From NCBI GenBank assembly GCA_003242735.1, contig QGVH01000016.1, positions 26,637-90,636 of the forward strand: DNA of 64,000 bases, given 5' to 3'. A model generated the notes under the pieces. That model made no database searches, was not told the DNA's origin, and saw only the letters and a program-made list of their open reading frames with translations. Position numbers and translations under genes: made by a program. Positions within the stretch are counted from its first letter, which is position 1, and each line of letters opens with the position of its first letter. Below are positions 18,599-27,870 of this stretch, in pieces. The stretch comes from a bacterium. GTDB lineage: Bacteria; Gemmatimonadota; Gemmatimonadetes; Longimicrobiales; RSA9.

Positions 18599-19320
18599 GC
18601 CTCGGCGTCCCGCCCCCTGAACCGATAGCCGAAGCCGCGCACCGTCTCGATCCACTTCCCCGCCTCGCCCAGCTTGGCGCGCAGCCGCTGCACGTGCATG
18701 TCCACGGTCCGCGTCTCGATGCGCACGTGGATGTCCCACACGCTCTCGAGCAACTGCTGCCGGCTCTGTACCCTGCCTCGCCGCTCCATCAGCGTCACCA
18801 GCAAGCGGTACTCGGTGGGTGTGAGCGCGACGGGCCTCCCGTGCACCGTGACGTGGAGCCCATCCAGGTCCACGGCGATCGGGCCGCCGGTGAGCATGCG
18901 TCCGCCGCTGGTGACCGGGGGAGCCTGCACGCGGCGCAACACAGCGGCGACCCGCAGCACCAGCTCCCTGGGGCTGAACGGCTTGGTGACGTAGTCATCG
19001 GCGCCGAGCTCGAGGCCCTTCACCCGGTCCTCTTCATCGCGGCGCGCCGTCAGCACGATGACCGGCACATCCGCGGTCGTGTCCCGGCGCCGCAGCTCGG
19101 CGAGAACGTCGTAGCCGGAGAAGCCCGGCAGCATGAGGTCGAGGATGACGAGGTCGGGGCGCTCGCGGGAAACGGCCTGGAGGGCCTCGGCGCCGCCGTC
19201 GGCGGTGCGGACGCGGTAGCCTTCCCGGGTGAGGTGGTAGGCGACGAGGGCTGCGATGTCGCGCTCGTCCTCGACCACCAGGATCCGGGCCGGCCCCGTC
19301 TTCTGTGGGATGCTGTTCAT
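18595..19320 (-). CDS. phoB: PhoB-type response regulator
   Basis: OmpR/PhoB-family regulator of 241 aa. The receiver domain has Asp 61 (VILDLMLPG) as phosphoacceptor, the KGLELGADDYVTKPF switch region, and a C-terminal winged helix with TPTEYRLLVTLMERRGRV and VDMHVQRLRAKLG. I chose ATG 19320; upstream in-frame codons lack family similarity. With phoR, to which it is coupled, it would control the phosphate operon at 4.2-9.8 kb. Its own promoter region holds three 11-nt-spaced PHO-box-like repeats, implying autoregulation. Confidence 0.9.
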   Translation of the reverse strand: MNSIPQKTGPARILVVEDERDIAALVAYHLTREGYRVRTADGGAEALQAVSRERPDLVILDLMLPGFSGYDVLAELRRRDTTADVPVIVLTARRDEEDRVKGLELGADDYVTKPFSPRELVLRVAAVLRRVQAPPVTSGGRMLTGGPIAVDLDGLHVTVHGRPVALTPTEYRLLVTLMERRGRVQSRQQLLESVWDIHVRIETRTVDMHVQRLRAKLGEAGKWIETVRGFGYRFRGRDAEA

Positions 19321-19408
19321 TCCTGCCCCGGGTCCTGTCCCGGTGGCGCGAGCCGCGCCGGCCGGGAGCCGTGTCTCATGGTCACGGCCCACGAGATACT
19401 GAGCCCGG

Positions 19409-19435
19409 GTCAAGGGGGCGTCAAGCGCGTGTAAC
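19409..19435 (-). promoter_or_regulatory. Candidate triple PHO box upstream of phoB
   Basis: Plus-strand GTCAA at 19409, GTCAA at 19420 and GTAAC at 19431, exactly 11 nt apart; on the minus strand these read TTGAC, TTGAC, GTTAC. They lie about 90-115 nt upstream of the phoB ATG. PhoB protomers bind head-to-tail on 11-nt repeats, so three units fit a PhoB array. Confidence 0.6.
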
Positions 19436-19593
19436 GATTGCATCACGCTCGATACCCCACGCGCCCGGGTCCGTTGCGGCCGCAACGGCTGGCGGCCGGG
19501 CTCCCACTGCTCCGTCGCGCGCGGGTCACAGCGGTCGAGGGAGCGCCGGGCCGCCGGAGACGTGGGCTCCGGCCCCAGCGAGCCGGATGCCCC

Positions 19594-20196
19594 TCAGAAG
19601 TCGTTGTCGTAGCTCAGGATCGCGAACCTGCCGTCGCGTTCGAGGACCGCGCCGAAGATCCGGACGGCGGCAGGTTCTCCGCCCGGGCGTGCGAGCTCGA
19701 CGCGACAGCCGATCCAGATCCGGTTCCCGCCTTCCACCGTCGGCTCCGGATCGCAACGGTAGCCGCGGTACTGGAGTGGAACACCGCCGAATTCGGCGAG
19801 CGCACGGAAGACCCCGCGCCGGCTCCGCTGCTGCATCTGGAACCATGCGAGCGCCGGGGGCAGCTCGTAGGGCGGCTGTGCGACGCGCGTCGTGGGAAAG
19901 TACAGCCACGCGAACTCGGCCCGGTTCACGGCCAGCCGTTCGAACACCAGTGTGTCGTTCCGCACGAGCGCGTCCACCACGCGCCGGACGAGGGTCTCCA
20001 TGTCGCTCGCGCCGCTCTCGAGGCGCTCCGGTTCCGGGAGACCGCTGCGGAACCGTTCGAGCGCGACCTCCATGGGCAGCACGCTGTCCACCACCGCCGC
20101 TGGCGCCGGTGCTTGCTCCGGCGCCGCTCCCGTGCACGCGACCCATGCGATGGAGCACGCCACGAGCACGGTGTGCCCCCGCATCGTCCGCTCCAT
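19594..20196 (-). CDS. Hypothetical lipoprotein
   Basis: A 200-aa predicted lipoprotein with lipobox WVAC at about residue 21 followed by an Ala/Pro linker. The body has segments LVRRVVDALVRNDTLVFERLAVNRAEFAWLYFPTT and WIGCRVELARPGG, which give no family I recognise. The arrangement of a helical first half and a beta-rich second half resembles NTF2-like periplasmic proteins, but this is only an impression. It starts 20 nt downstream of the beta-helix lipoprotein gene and so should share its transcript with the TonB receptor. Confidence 0.7.
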   Translation of the reverse strand: MERTMRGHTVLVACSIAWVACTGAAPEQAPAPAAVVDSVLPMEVALERFRSGLPEPERLESGASDMETLVRRVVDALVRNDTLVFERLAVNRAEFAWLYFPTTRVAQPPYELPPALAWFQMQQRSRRGVFRALAEFGGVPLQYRGYRCDPEPTVEGGNRIWIGCRVELARPGGEPAAVRIFGAVLERDGRFAILSYDNDF

Positions 20197-20215
20197 GCTT
20201 CCGCCACCTGCCGGA

Positions 20216-21664
20216 TCAGTTGCGGTACCAGCGGGTCCAGCCCCGGTACCAGGGCGGCCCGTCCGGGCTCACTGCACCCACGTACGGCGTCGCCGGCATC
20301 GGTCCGCCGAAGAAGTTCTCCACGCGCGCCGCGATCGGCGTACCGGCGAACGAAGTCAGCCCGCCGGTCGCCGCCGGGCTCCCCGGCCTGGGCTGCACGC
20401 CTAGGTTCGCATCCGTGATCTCGGTCGAACCCGTGGGGAGCCGACCCACGAACACGTCGGCCAGCCGGGCCTCGCTGATGTTCCACGCCGCAGCGTTGGT
20501 CCTGAGTCGGTCACCGAACCGGCCCGGGGCCGGCGCCTCGAAGTTGCTGCCGTTCTCCGCCAGGATGATGTTGCGGAAGAGCAGCGAGTCGACGTCCATG
20601 AGCGCGCCGCTCGCCTCGTCCCGAACGCTGAAGCCGACGCCGGGCCAGCGCGCGACGATGCCGTTCACGAAGGTGCCGCCCGAGCCCCGTCGGATCACCG
20701 CGCCGTTCCCATCGTTCGTCGCATAGACGTCGGGGCCCGGTCCGATGAGCGTGAAGTTCGCGAACACCGGCATGGAGTACGGCGCGTTGGCGTAGGTGCA
20801 GCCCGCCTTGTCCACCTCACAGCCGTCACCCTCGAAGCCACGCGGGTCGCCGGAGACGACGCCTGTCCCCGGCCGGGGCGTAGGGACGCTCGTCTGTACG
20901 GCGAGCGCGAACTGGACACGGCCCTGGAACCCTTCCGTCCAGTCGAAGTGGTCGTCGCCCGATTCGAACGAGACCAGATAACGGGCATCGGCCGCGCCGC
21001 CGAACCACTCGAAGCTGTCATCCAGACCCTGGACAGTTTGGATGTACTCGAGCGTCGTGCCGCGACCCACCGCGTACAGCGAGATCCCGTTCAGCTCCTG
21101 CCCCGCGCCGTTCGACACGTCGTAGCCGGCGAACTCGATCCGCACGTAGCGGAGCGAGCCGGAATCATCGTCGATGTCGTTGCCGCCGGCGTAGTTCTCC
21201 GCCGCACCCGCCGGCCCTTCCGTGAAGATCGGGTTCGCGGTCCGGTTGATCGGCGCGTTGCCCACGATCACGATACCCCCCCAGTCGCCGGGCGCGCGAT
21301 GCCCTTCCGCCCGCGCGGACGTGAACACGATCGGGTTCTCGGCCGTCCCCTCCGCGATCAACTTCGAGCCGCGCAGGATCCAGAGGGAGCTCCCGGGGAC
21401 CAGCGTGTCGCCGACGATCTTCGTGCCGGGCTGGATGGTCAGGGTCGCGCCGTTGCTCACCTTGACGAAGCCGCTCAGCACGTACGTCGTGTCGGCGTAC
21501 AACGTGCGGTCCTGCGTCACGCTCGTCAGCACGGCGAGCTTGTGCCCCTCCTCCGGCAGCGTACGATCCGGGCCGGTGGCATCGTTCTCGTCGTTGCATG
21601 CGGCGAACGCCGCCACCGCCGCGGTGGTCGCGAGCAAGCGATACACCCGTGATGCGACTCGCAT
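20216..21664 (-). CDS. Secreted beta-helix-like lipoprotein, TonB-receptor partner
   Basis: Predicted lipoprotein, 482 aa, with lipobox FAAC near residue 22. The body has repeated short strands typical of right-handed parallel beta-helices, including VSNGATLTIQPGTKIVGD, GTAENPIVFTSAR and GDWGGIVIVGNAPIN, and ESGDDHFDWTEGFQG. These motifs belong to a family frequent in Bacteroidota and Gemmatimonadota that I recall only under generic names. It lies 140 nt downstream of a large TonB-dependent receptor on the same strand, and such pairs usually work together on the cell surface. Substrate unknown; the upstream PHO-box-like site suggests phosphate starvation control. Confidence 0.75.
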   Translation of the reverse strand: MRVASRVYRLLATTAAVAAFAACNDENDATGPDRTLPEEGHKLAVLTSVTQDRTLYADTTYVLSGFVKVSNGATLTIQPGTKIVGDTLVPGSSLWILRGSKLIAEGTAENPIVFTSARAEGHRAPGDWGGIVIVGNAPINRTANPIFTEGPAGAAENYAGGNDIDDDSGSLRYVRIEFAGYDVSNGAGQELNGISLYAVGRGTTLEYIQTVQGLDDSFEWFGGAADARYLVSFESGDDHFDWTEGFQGRVQFALAVQTSVPTPRPGTGVVSGDPRGFEGDGCEVDKAGCTYANAPYSMPVFANFTLIGPGPDVYATNDGNGAVIRRGSGGTFVNGIVARWPGVGFSVRDEASGALMDVDSLLFRNIILAENGSNFEAPAPGRFGDRLRTNAAAWNISEARLADVFVGRLPTGSTEITDANLGVQPRPGSPAATGGLTSFAGTPIAARVENFFGGPMPATPYVGAVSPDGPPWYRGWTRWYRN

Positions 21665-21804
21665 GTCTGGCGATCTCCGTTGGGGGTGAGCACTGTTTTC
21701 CTCGCAATACACAGACTGGCGGCGGCGTGTATGCGCCCGATCATCCCGCGGCAACGATGCCGTCACATTTCGCGATGGATGGCGGCGACGCGGCCCGCTG
21801 CCCG

Positions 21805-24618
21805 TCACCGGAGCCCCCACCGGAGACCCAGCGCGAGCGTCCGCCCCGTCCGGTAGCGGTAGCGGATCACGTCCCCCTGCCGCTCTTCGTGCACCGAGTC
21901 CAGCAGGTTCGTCACATCGAGCTTCCCGCTCAGCCCGCGGCCGATCGGGAAACGCACCGAGACGTCGAGCTGGTGCCGGGGGCGCTCGTATGTGTCCACG
22001 CGCACGGGCGCGACGGCCGCGGACACCAGACGCGGTCCGACGACGTTGTAGAGCATCGTCGCGCTCGCCGCGACCTCGTCGCCTGCCCAGGTGAGTCCCG
22101 CGTTCACCACGTACGGCGCATGGCCGACCATCGGCCGCTCACGCTTCGTGAGCGCCGACAGGGTGCTGTTCCCCGTGTCGATCCGGCTCTCCGTGATCGT
22201 GACGTTCGCGAACAGCGTCACATTCCTGAGCGATTCGGTGACGAAACCCGCATTCTTGCGGACATCGACCTCGATGCCGTAGTTGAACGCGGACCTGGCG
22301 TTGATGAAGCTGAGCTGCGAGGCGCCGGACGTCGCGACGTCGATCGGCTCGATGGGCTTGTCGAAGTGCTTGGCGAACGCCGCGGCGCTGATCACCTCGT
22401 CGTGGCCAGGGTACCACTCCCACCGCACGTCGCCGTTCCTGACCAGCGTGCGGACGAGACTCGAGTCGCCGAACACCTCCCGGCTACCGAGCATATCCCG
22501 GTAGCTCACCGGCGCCAGCTCCCGGTACTCGGGCCTCGCCAGGGTCTGTGAGGCCGAGAGCCTCAGCATCTGGTCGCGAGAGAGCCGGATGTTCAGCGCC
22601 AACGAGGGCAGGACGTCCGTGTTCCTCCGTTCGATGCGGATCACACCGCGGCTCGTGGGCTCGACCTCCATGTCGAGGGCCCACCGCTCGACCCGCGCCC
22701 CGGCCACCAGACGCAGCCGACTGCCCACCGCGAGATCGCCGAGCACGAAGCCGGCCGCGACCCGGTCCGTGGCCGAGTACGTCCCACCGGCCGAGTTCGG
22801 CTCGAGGGTGATCCGCGCGGCGTCGCCCTCCGTGTGAGAGCCGTAGAACAGCTCCTCGGGCGGCGCGGCGCGCTGCGACGGGCCCAACCCGCCCAGCGCG
22901 CGCAGGGTGTACGAGACGGTCCGCGCGTCCCTCCGGGTGCGTCGGAACGCGGCCCCCACCTTGACGCCCGACTCGCGCTCCACGGGCCCGAAGGCGAGCC
23001 GGTACGCGCCGTTCAGCTCGATCGCATCCTCCGCGAGACGGGAGGTCGTCCGCTTCGCCGATTCCGCAATGAAGCCGAGCCACGCGAGGGGCAGACGCTC
23101 GCCGTCCGGGGCGAACTCGTAGCCGTAGGCGAGGTCCGCACGGTCCGGCTCCACCCGCCGGACGGACGAAGACGCCACGGACCATTCTGCCCGGCCCCTG
23201 GAGCCGAGCCGGTGCTCGCCACCGAGCTGGTTCGAGCGGACGGTGTGCTCGACGTAACGCAGCATCGTCCGTCGGACGCTGTCCACCTGTTGGTACTCCT
23301 CGAGGGTGCCCCAGTCCTCGCGGGCCTCGTTCTCCGCAGCCCGGCTGTAGGTGTTGCGGAAGTACAACTTGGTGTCCCTGTCGAGCTCCACGCCGAGGTC
23401 GAGCAGCCCGCCCCACAGCACGCTCGTCACGCCGGTCGAGCCACGGAAGACGTTGTACGGGGCCGGGGTGCCGAACGTGTCCGCGGGAACTGCGCGCGCG
23501 CTCACTTCGTCCTCTCGCAGTCCATGGCTGCGGGAATACGTGAGCGAGCCCGTGTAGCCCAGCCGCCGTCCGGCGATGGCCTCCTCGCCGCCGAAAGACA
23601 GGCTGCCCGAAACCCCGGGGAAGCCCGTCGAACGGCGGAACCGCCAATTCCGAGGCAGCTTGCGGATCAGGTCGTTGATCTCCGCCTGGGTGAGCCGGCT
23701 GAAGTCCTCGATGGCCATGAGCTCCGCTGGCAACGCGCGGCGGGCCGCGGCCAGCGCGAGCGATTCACCGCCGGACGTGAACGGGACGGGCACGTCGCGC
23801 CCGATGACGAGCGCGTTCAAGCTCGTCGAGAGCGAGACCTGGACCGTGCGTCGCCCGGGGAACGACCGCGTCCGCAGATCCACCTGCGCGCCGCTGAAGT
23901 CGCCGGGCTGATCGGGCGTGAACGTCTTCGAGGTGGTGATCGTCTCCAGGAGACCCGAAGGAAAGAGGTCGAGGGGCACGACCTTCTTCTCCGGATCCGG
24001 GCTGGGCACGCGGACCCCGTTCAGTGCCGTCGTCGTGTAGCGCTCGCCCACGCCCCGCACGATGACGTACCTGCCGTCTCTCACCGTGACGCCGCTCATG
24101 CGCTTGACGGCCTGCGCGGCGTCGCCATCAGGACTCCGGGCGATCTGCTCCGACGTCGTCACGTCGATCACGGCCGCGGCGGTGCGTTGCTGCTCGAGCG
24201 CAGCAGTGACCGATCCCCGGTCCCGGGCCACGGACACCGTGATCCGATCCAGATCGAGGACGGCCGGCGTCAGCGCGACGTCTTGCTGCACCACTCGACC
24301 TGCTACCACTCGGATGCCACCGACCGTCTCCGTGGCGTAACCGAGGAACGTGACCGTGACCGCGTGCGTGCCCTCCGGGACGCGGACCAGCGTATAACGG
24401 CCGTCTGCGCCGGAATACGCGCGGATCTCGGAGCCGACGACCTCGATCCGCGCGCCCGGGATCGGCTGCCCCGTCGCCGCGTCCACGATCCGCCCCACGA
24501 TCCGTCCGCCGGCATCCGTCGGATCCCGCCGCATCTGCGCCGTGACCGAACGCGCTGCCGGGAGCGTTGCGGCCAGAACGACGGCGCCGACGACGAGCAA
24601 CCGTGCGAATCGTCTCAT
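21805..24618 (-). CDS. TonB-dependent receptor with carboxypeptidase-regulatory-like domain
   Basis: Outer-membrane active transporter of 937 aa. After the signal peptide (cleavage near VTAQ) comes a CarboxypepD_reg-like domain (about 42-125: GRIVDAATGQPIPGARIEV, then YTLVRVPEGTHAVTVTFLGY). The plug follows, with VKRMSGVTVRDGRYVIVRGVGERYTTTALNGVRVPSPDPEKK, a pattern typical of TonB receptors of the type paired with beta-helix lipoproteins. The barrel ends in LGLRWGLR. ATG 24618 was chosen over a GTG/ATG run upstream because it directly precedes the signal. The substrate is unknown. A candidate PHO box lies about 130 nt upstream. Confidence 0.87.
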   Translation of the reverse strand: MRRFARLLVVGAVVLAATLPAARSVTAQMRRDPTDAGGRIVGRIVDAATGQPIPGARIEVVGSEIRAYSGADGRYTLVRVPEGTHAVTVTFLGYATETVGGIRVVAGRVVQQDVALTPAVLDLDRITVSVARDRGSVTAALEQQRTAAAVIDVTTSEQIARSPDGDAAQAVKRMSGVTVRDGRYVIVRGVGERYTTTALNGVRVPSPDPEKKVVPLDLFPSGLLETITTSKTFTPDQPGDFSGAQVDLRTRSFPGRRTVQVSLSTSLNALVIGRDVPVPFTSGGESLALAAARRALPAELMAIEDFSRLTQAEINDLIRKLPRNWRFRRSTGFPGVSGSLSFGGEEAIAGRRLGYTGSLTYSRSHGLREDEVSARAVPADTFGTPAPYNVFRGSTGVTSVLWGGLLDLGVELDRDTKLYFRNTYSRAAENEAREDWGTLEEYQQVDSVRRTMLRYVEHTVRSNQLGGEHRLGSRGRAEWSVASSSVRRVEPDRADLAYGYEFAPDGERLPLAWLGFIAESAKRTTSRLAEDAIELNGAYRLAFGPVERESGVKVGAAFRRTRRDARTVSYTLRALGGLGPSQRAAPPEELFYGSHTEGDAARITLEPNSAGGTYSATDRVAAGFVLGDLAVGSRLRLVAGARVERWALDMEVEPTSRGVIRIERRNTDVLPSLALNIRLSRDQMLRLSASQTLARPEYRELAPVSYRDMLGSREVFGDSSLVRTLVRNGDVRWEWYPGHDEVISAAAFAKHFDKPIEPIDVATSGASQLSFINARSAFNYGIEVDVRKNAGFVTESLRNVTLFANVTITESRIDTGNSTLSALTKRERPMVGHAPYVVNAGLTWAGDEVAASATMLYNVVGPRLVSAAVAPVRVDTYERPRHQLDVSVRFPIGRGLSGKLDVTNLLDSVHEERQGDVIRYRYRTGRTLALGLRWGLR

Positions 24619-24746
24619 GCTCCGTTCGCCTCCGTGCATCGGACGGCCCTGTGCCGAGCGCCGTCCGTGTTGTCCTCGAGCACTGCCGCATCGCGCTGTC
24701 CGGCGGGGAACGTAGGGCTGTCGTGTTGCGAGGCGTCGTCCGCGTC

Positions 24747-24762
24747 GTCACGAACGGGTCAC
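24747..24762 (-). promoter_or_regulatory. Candidate PHO box upstream of the TonB receptor
   Basis: GTCAC at 24747 and GTCAC at 24758 on the plus strand (GTGAC twice on the minus strand), spaced 11 nt, about 130-145 nt upstream of the receptor ATG. Same period and related sequence as the sites before phoB and the porin gene. Confidence 0.45.
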
Positions 24763-24840
24763 ACGACGCGGGAGAGGACTGCGATCCGCGGCCGAGAGGC
24801 GAAGGAGGTTGGGGAACGAGAGCGCGAAGGGGTCGAAGGC

Positions 24841-24907
24841 AGACGGCACACGCCGGGGCCGGCCCGTTTCCGCTCCGGCCGGCCCCGGCATCGAACGTGT
24901 GCCGTCT
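24841..24907. repeat. 67-nt two-stem hairpin
   Basis: Two perfect 12-bp stems stacked in one structure: outer 24841-24852 with 24896-24907, inner 24853-24864 with 24877-24888, a 12-nt loop and a 7-nt bulge on one side only (24889-24895). It lies in the 354-nt gap between the TonB receptor start and the quinone oxidoreductase stop. It may be a second terminator or a structured leader; nothing else gene-like is visible in this gap apart from the PHO-box candidate. Confidence 0.55.
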
Positions 24908-24943
24908 CGGCAGGGTCTGGATGGGTCGAACGGCCTGTGCCAG

Positions 24944-24967
24944 ACGGGGCCGCCTCCGCGGCCCCGT
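24944..24967 (-). terminator. Hairpin after the quinone oxidoreductase gene
   Basis: Ten-bp perfect stem (24944-24953 with 24958-24967), 4-nt loop, beginning 5 nt after the stop codon on the minus strand. Strong position for a terminator although no T-tract follows. Confidence 0.6.
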
Positions 24968-24972
24968 GGCTC

Positions 24973-25950
24973 TCACGACGGAACGACTTCCAGCAGCACC
25001 TTTCCCGAGGTCTGCCGACCCTCGAGCAGCCGGTGCGCCTCGGCCGCTTCCTCGAGCGGGAGCTTGCGGTCGATACGCACCTTCAACTCGCCCGCGCTGA
25101 TCCACGAGAACAGGTCACGCGCGCGGCCCAGCAGCTCGTCGCGCGTGGCGATGTAGTCGTTGAGCGAGGCGCGGGTGAGGAACAGCGAGCCCCGGCGCGC
25201 CAGCACTCCGATGTCGAACGGCGGCACAGAGCCGCTGGACTGGCCGAACATGACGAGCATGCCGCGCCGCTTGAGCGAGTTGAGGCTCCCTTCGAACGTC
25301 GCCTTGCCCACGGAGTCGTACACCACGTCCACGCCGTGGCCGCCGCCGAAGTGCCGCGCGGCCGTGACGAAGTCCTGGTGCGTGTAGAGGACGACCTCGT
25401 CTGCGCCGGCCTCGCGGGCGAGCTGCGCCTTCTCCTCGGTGGACGTCGTGCCGATCACGCGCGCGCCCCGCCGCTTCGCCATCTGGACGAGCAGCAGGCC
25501 GACGCCGCCGGCGGCCGCGTGCACCAGCGCGGAATGCCCTTCCCGGAGCGGGAACGTGCTGTGGGTGAGGTAGTGCGCGGTCATGCCCTGGAGCATGACG
25601 GCCGCTGCGGTGTCGAGCCCGATGCCCTCGGGCACGTGCACCAGCTTCCATGCCGGCACGATCGCGTACTCCGCGTACGCGCCGCGCTCCATGGCGTAGG
25701 CCACGCGGTCGCCCGGCCTGAACTCGGAGACGCCCGGCCCCACCGCATCCACCTCGCCCGCGGCTTCGCTGCCCGGCGTGAACGGCCCCTCGAGGGCGTA
25801 CAGCCCCGTGCGGTGGTAGACGTCAATGAAGTTGAGACCCGCGTAATGGACCCGGACGCGCACCTGTCCGGGACCCGGTTCGGGGACCGGCACGTCCTCG
25901 AGGCGCAGCGTCTCGGGCCCGCCGGTCTCATGGACGACGATCGCTCGCAT
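24973..25950 (-). CDS. Zinc-independent quinone oxidoreductase (QOR) family
   Basis: MDR-superfamily NADPH:quinone reductase of 325 aa, the standard QOR length. The sequence shows the GroES-like N-terminus with [14 protein letters not shown] (the QOR signature, no zinc ligands), the nucleotide-binding [26 protein letters not shown] and the ending SGKVLLEV. It would reduce quinones or enals in the cytoplasm with NADPH. Start at ATG 25950, beginning [13 protein letters not shown]. Downstream hairpins terminate it before the TonB receptor. Confidence 0.92.
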   Translation of the reverse strand: MRAIVVHETGGPETLRLEDVPVPEPGPGQVRVRVHYAGLNFIDVYHRTGLYALEGPFTPGSEAAGEVDAVGPGVSEFRPGDRVAYAMERGAYAEYAIVPAWKLVHVPEGIGLDTAAAVMLQGMTAHYLTHSTFPLREGHSALVHAAAGGVGLLLVQMAKRRGARVIGTTSTEEKAQLAREAGADEVVLYTHQDFVTAARHFGGGHGVDVVYDSVGKATFEGSLNSLKRRGMLVMFGQSSGSVPPFDIGVLARRGSLFLTRASLNDYIATRDELLGRARDLFSWISAGELKVRIDRKLPLEEAAEAHRLLEGRQTSGKVLLEVVPS

Positions 25951-25974
25951 TGTACCCCTCCACCCTTGGCCCCG

Positions 25975-25997
25975 CCCCGCCCCGGTCCGGGGCGGGG
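25975..25997 (-). terminator. GC hairpin between DUF885 and quinone oxidoreductase genes
   Basis: Eleven-bp perfect inverted repeat (25975-25985 with 25987-25997) with a minimal centre, located in the 296-nt gap. On the minus strand it follows the DUF885 gene by 250 nt and precedes the quinone oxidoreductase start by 25 nt. The rest of the gap is unusual in carrying several TTCGA copies at 26048-26092 but no gene. Confidence 0.4.
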
Positions 25998-26246
25998 ACA
26001 CCACCCACCCCGGCTGCCCCACCCGGGCGCGGGCGGGGAGATCCAAACTTCGAATTCGAGTTCGGAGCCTTCGAATCCTCGCTCGTTCGAGGTTCCACCT
26101 GCTCGCGCGCCAGGACGCGCGCATGGGAACAGTACCCCCACCCCCGCCCTTCGTTGTCCCCGCCGTTGCGCCGCCCGCGTGGGCCGAGAGGGGCAGCGGG
26201 GCCGCCCCCGCCTCGGGGACGAGAGGGGAGGGGCGGTCAGGCCCTC

Positions 26247-27863
26247 CTACTCCAACCCCATCACCCGCGCGATCAGCGACGGCGGGATCGTGCCCCACTC
26301 GAGCAGCCGGTCGTGGAATACGCCGAGGCGGAATCCGGTTCCCGCTCGCGCCCGGTACAGGTCGCGCAGCCGCAGGATCTCCCGCTTGCCGACCGCGTAA
26401 CTCATCGGGTACGTCGCATCGGCGCAGTAACGCCGCACCTCGATCTCGGCACTCTGCCGGTCCAGCGCGGCCTCGCGGACCAGGTAATCCACCGCCTGCT
26501 CGGGCCGCCAGCCACCCGCGTGCAGGCCGACATCCACGATGACTCGGCACGCGCGCCAGAGCAGGTCGCGGAGCTGGAACAGCCGCTCCCGCGGGTCCGT
26601 GTAGAAGCCCTGCTCCCACATCAGCTCCTCGCAGTACAATGCCCACCCCTCGGCCAGCACCGGCGTCCAGAACACGCGACGCGGCTCCGAGTCCGCTCGG
26701 TTGGCACGGGAGAGCTGGAGGTGGTGGCCCGGGTAGGCCTCGTGCAGCGCCGTGATCGTGATGCCGTAGACGCTGTGCTCGCGCAGGACCTCCTCCGCCT
26801 CCGGCGCGGGAACCGTGACGAAGAACAGGCCGCGCTGCTCCGTCTCGTGCGGCGCGGGCGGCTGGTAGGCGGCGTAGGGAATCAGCGGCCGCAGGTGCTC
26901 CGGCGTCGCCACGACGGACAGCTCTTCGCCAGGCGGCGGCGTGGCCAGTTCGCGCTCCACCACGAAATCACGCGCCCGCGCCACCGCGTCGGCATACGCG
27001 TCGAGCAGCGCATCCGCCCGGGGGTGGTCCGCGCGCAACCGGTCGTACGCGCCACGCCAGCCACGGCCGTCGCCCCCGAGCGTGGCCGCGACGTCCTCCA
27101 GCGCCCGCTCCGTCTCACGCTTCAACGCCTCGCCGTACCCGGCGAGGGAGTCTACGGTGTCCGTGAGACCGTGCGCGTAGCGCAGCCGTGCCTCGAACGA
27201 GGCGCGGCCCAGCGCAAAGTCGCCGGCGGCACGCGGCGCCAGATCCTCTTCCAGCCACCTCGCGTAGTCGGCGAGCGCTGATTCCGCGGCGCGCCGCGCG
27301 TTTTCCCACACGGCGAACTCGTGCTCGTCGTCCTCCAGGGCCCGGCCGAGGTACAACGGCAACACCCGACCCAGGAGATCGAGCCCGCTGCGCGCGACCT
27401 GCGCGCCCATCTCGACCAGCACGGGCGCCGCGTTACGCAGGTTCTCGCGGGACTCATCCAGCAGCCGAGGCAGCTCGCGCAACCGTTCGGCCACGCGCCG
27501 CGCGCGCTCGGCCGCCGGAGCATACTCCCGCACCGCGGCGAGGTAGAGCGCGTTGAGCGGGCCCTCGAGGTAGGGCAGCGGGCTACGCTCCAGCAGCCGG
27601 ACCTCCTCCAGATCGTGCAGCTCCCACGCGATGCGGGAGCGCACGAGCTCCACGTCCAGCGCCTCGACCGGGCTGCTCGGCACGTAGCGCTGGAACACGT
27701 CACGGTACTGGCGAAGATGCCGCGCCTTCTCATCGAGAGACGCGGCATCGTAGCGCTCCAGTTCGCCGTCGTATTCGTGGTGGCCCGCCGCCGTGGCTTC
27801 CGTCGGGTGAGTCCGCCACCAGAAGGCGAAGAACTCGTCCAGCAGCCGATCGAGGTCGGCCAT
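26247..27863 (-). CDS. DUF885 family protein
   Basis: A 538-aa DUF885 protein, predicted to be a helical metallopeptidase-like enzyme. The family motif [10 protein letters not shown] is present at about residue 380, with the downstream [20 protein letters not shown] segment and [18 protein letters not shown] near the C-terminus, all characteristic of DUF885. No signal peptide, so probably cytoplasmic. The N-terminal [29 protein letters not shown] is the usual family opening, which supports ATG 27863. It lies 7 nt after the synthase-like gene on the same strand. The substrate is not known. Confidence 0.88.
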   Translation of the reverse strand: MADLDRLLDEFFAFWWRTHPTEATAAGHHEYDGELERYDAASLDEKARHLRQYRDVFQRYVPSSPVEALDVELVRSRIAWELHDLEEVRLLERSPLPYLEGPLNALYLAAVREYAPAAERARRVAERLRELPRLLDESRENLRNAAPVLVEMGAQVARSGLDLLGRVLPLYLGRALEDDEHEFAVWENARRAAESALADYARWLEEDLAPRAAGDFALGRASFEARLRYAHGLTDTVDSLAGYGEALKRETERALEDVAATLGGDGRGWRGAYDRLRADHPRADALLDAYADAVARARDFVVERELATPPPGEELSVVATPEHLRPLIPYAAYQPPAPHETEQRGLFFVTVPAPEAEEVLREHSVYGITITALHEAYPGHHLQLSRANRADSEPRRVFWTPVLAEGWALYCEELMWEQGFYTDPRERLFQLRDLLWRACRVIVDVGLHAGGWRPEQAVDYLVREAALDRQSAEIEVRRYCADATYPMSYAVGKREILRLRDLYRARAGTGFRLGVFHDRLLEWGTIPPSLIARVMGLE

Positions 27864-27870
27864 GGATGGC

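Noticed and set aside
26040..26095. TTCGAA-rich stretch resembling a tRNA T-arm or operator
   Set aside because: No acceptor or anticodon stem can be drawn, and no consistent palindrome repeats; possibly chance.
22834..26400. Long plus-strand open frame over the TonB receptor and quinone oxidoreductase
   Set aside because: Antisense of two well-supported genes; no recognisable domain or ribosome-binding site.
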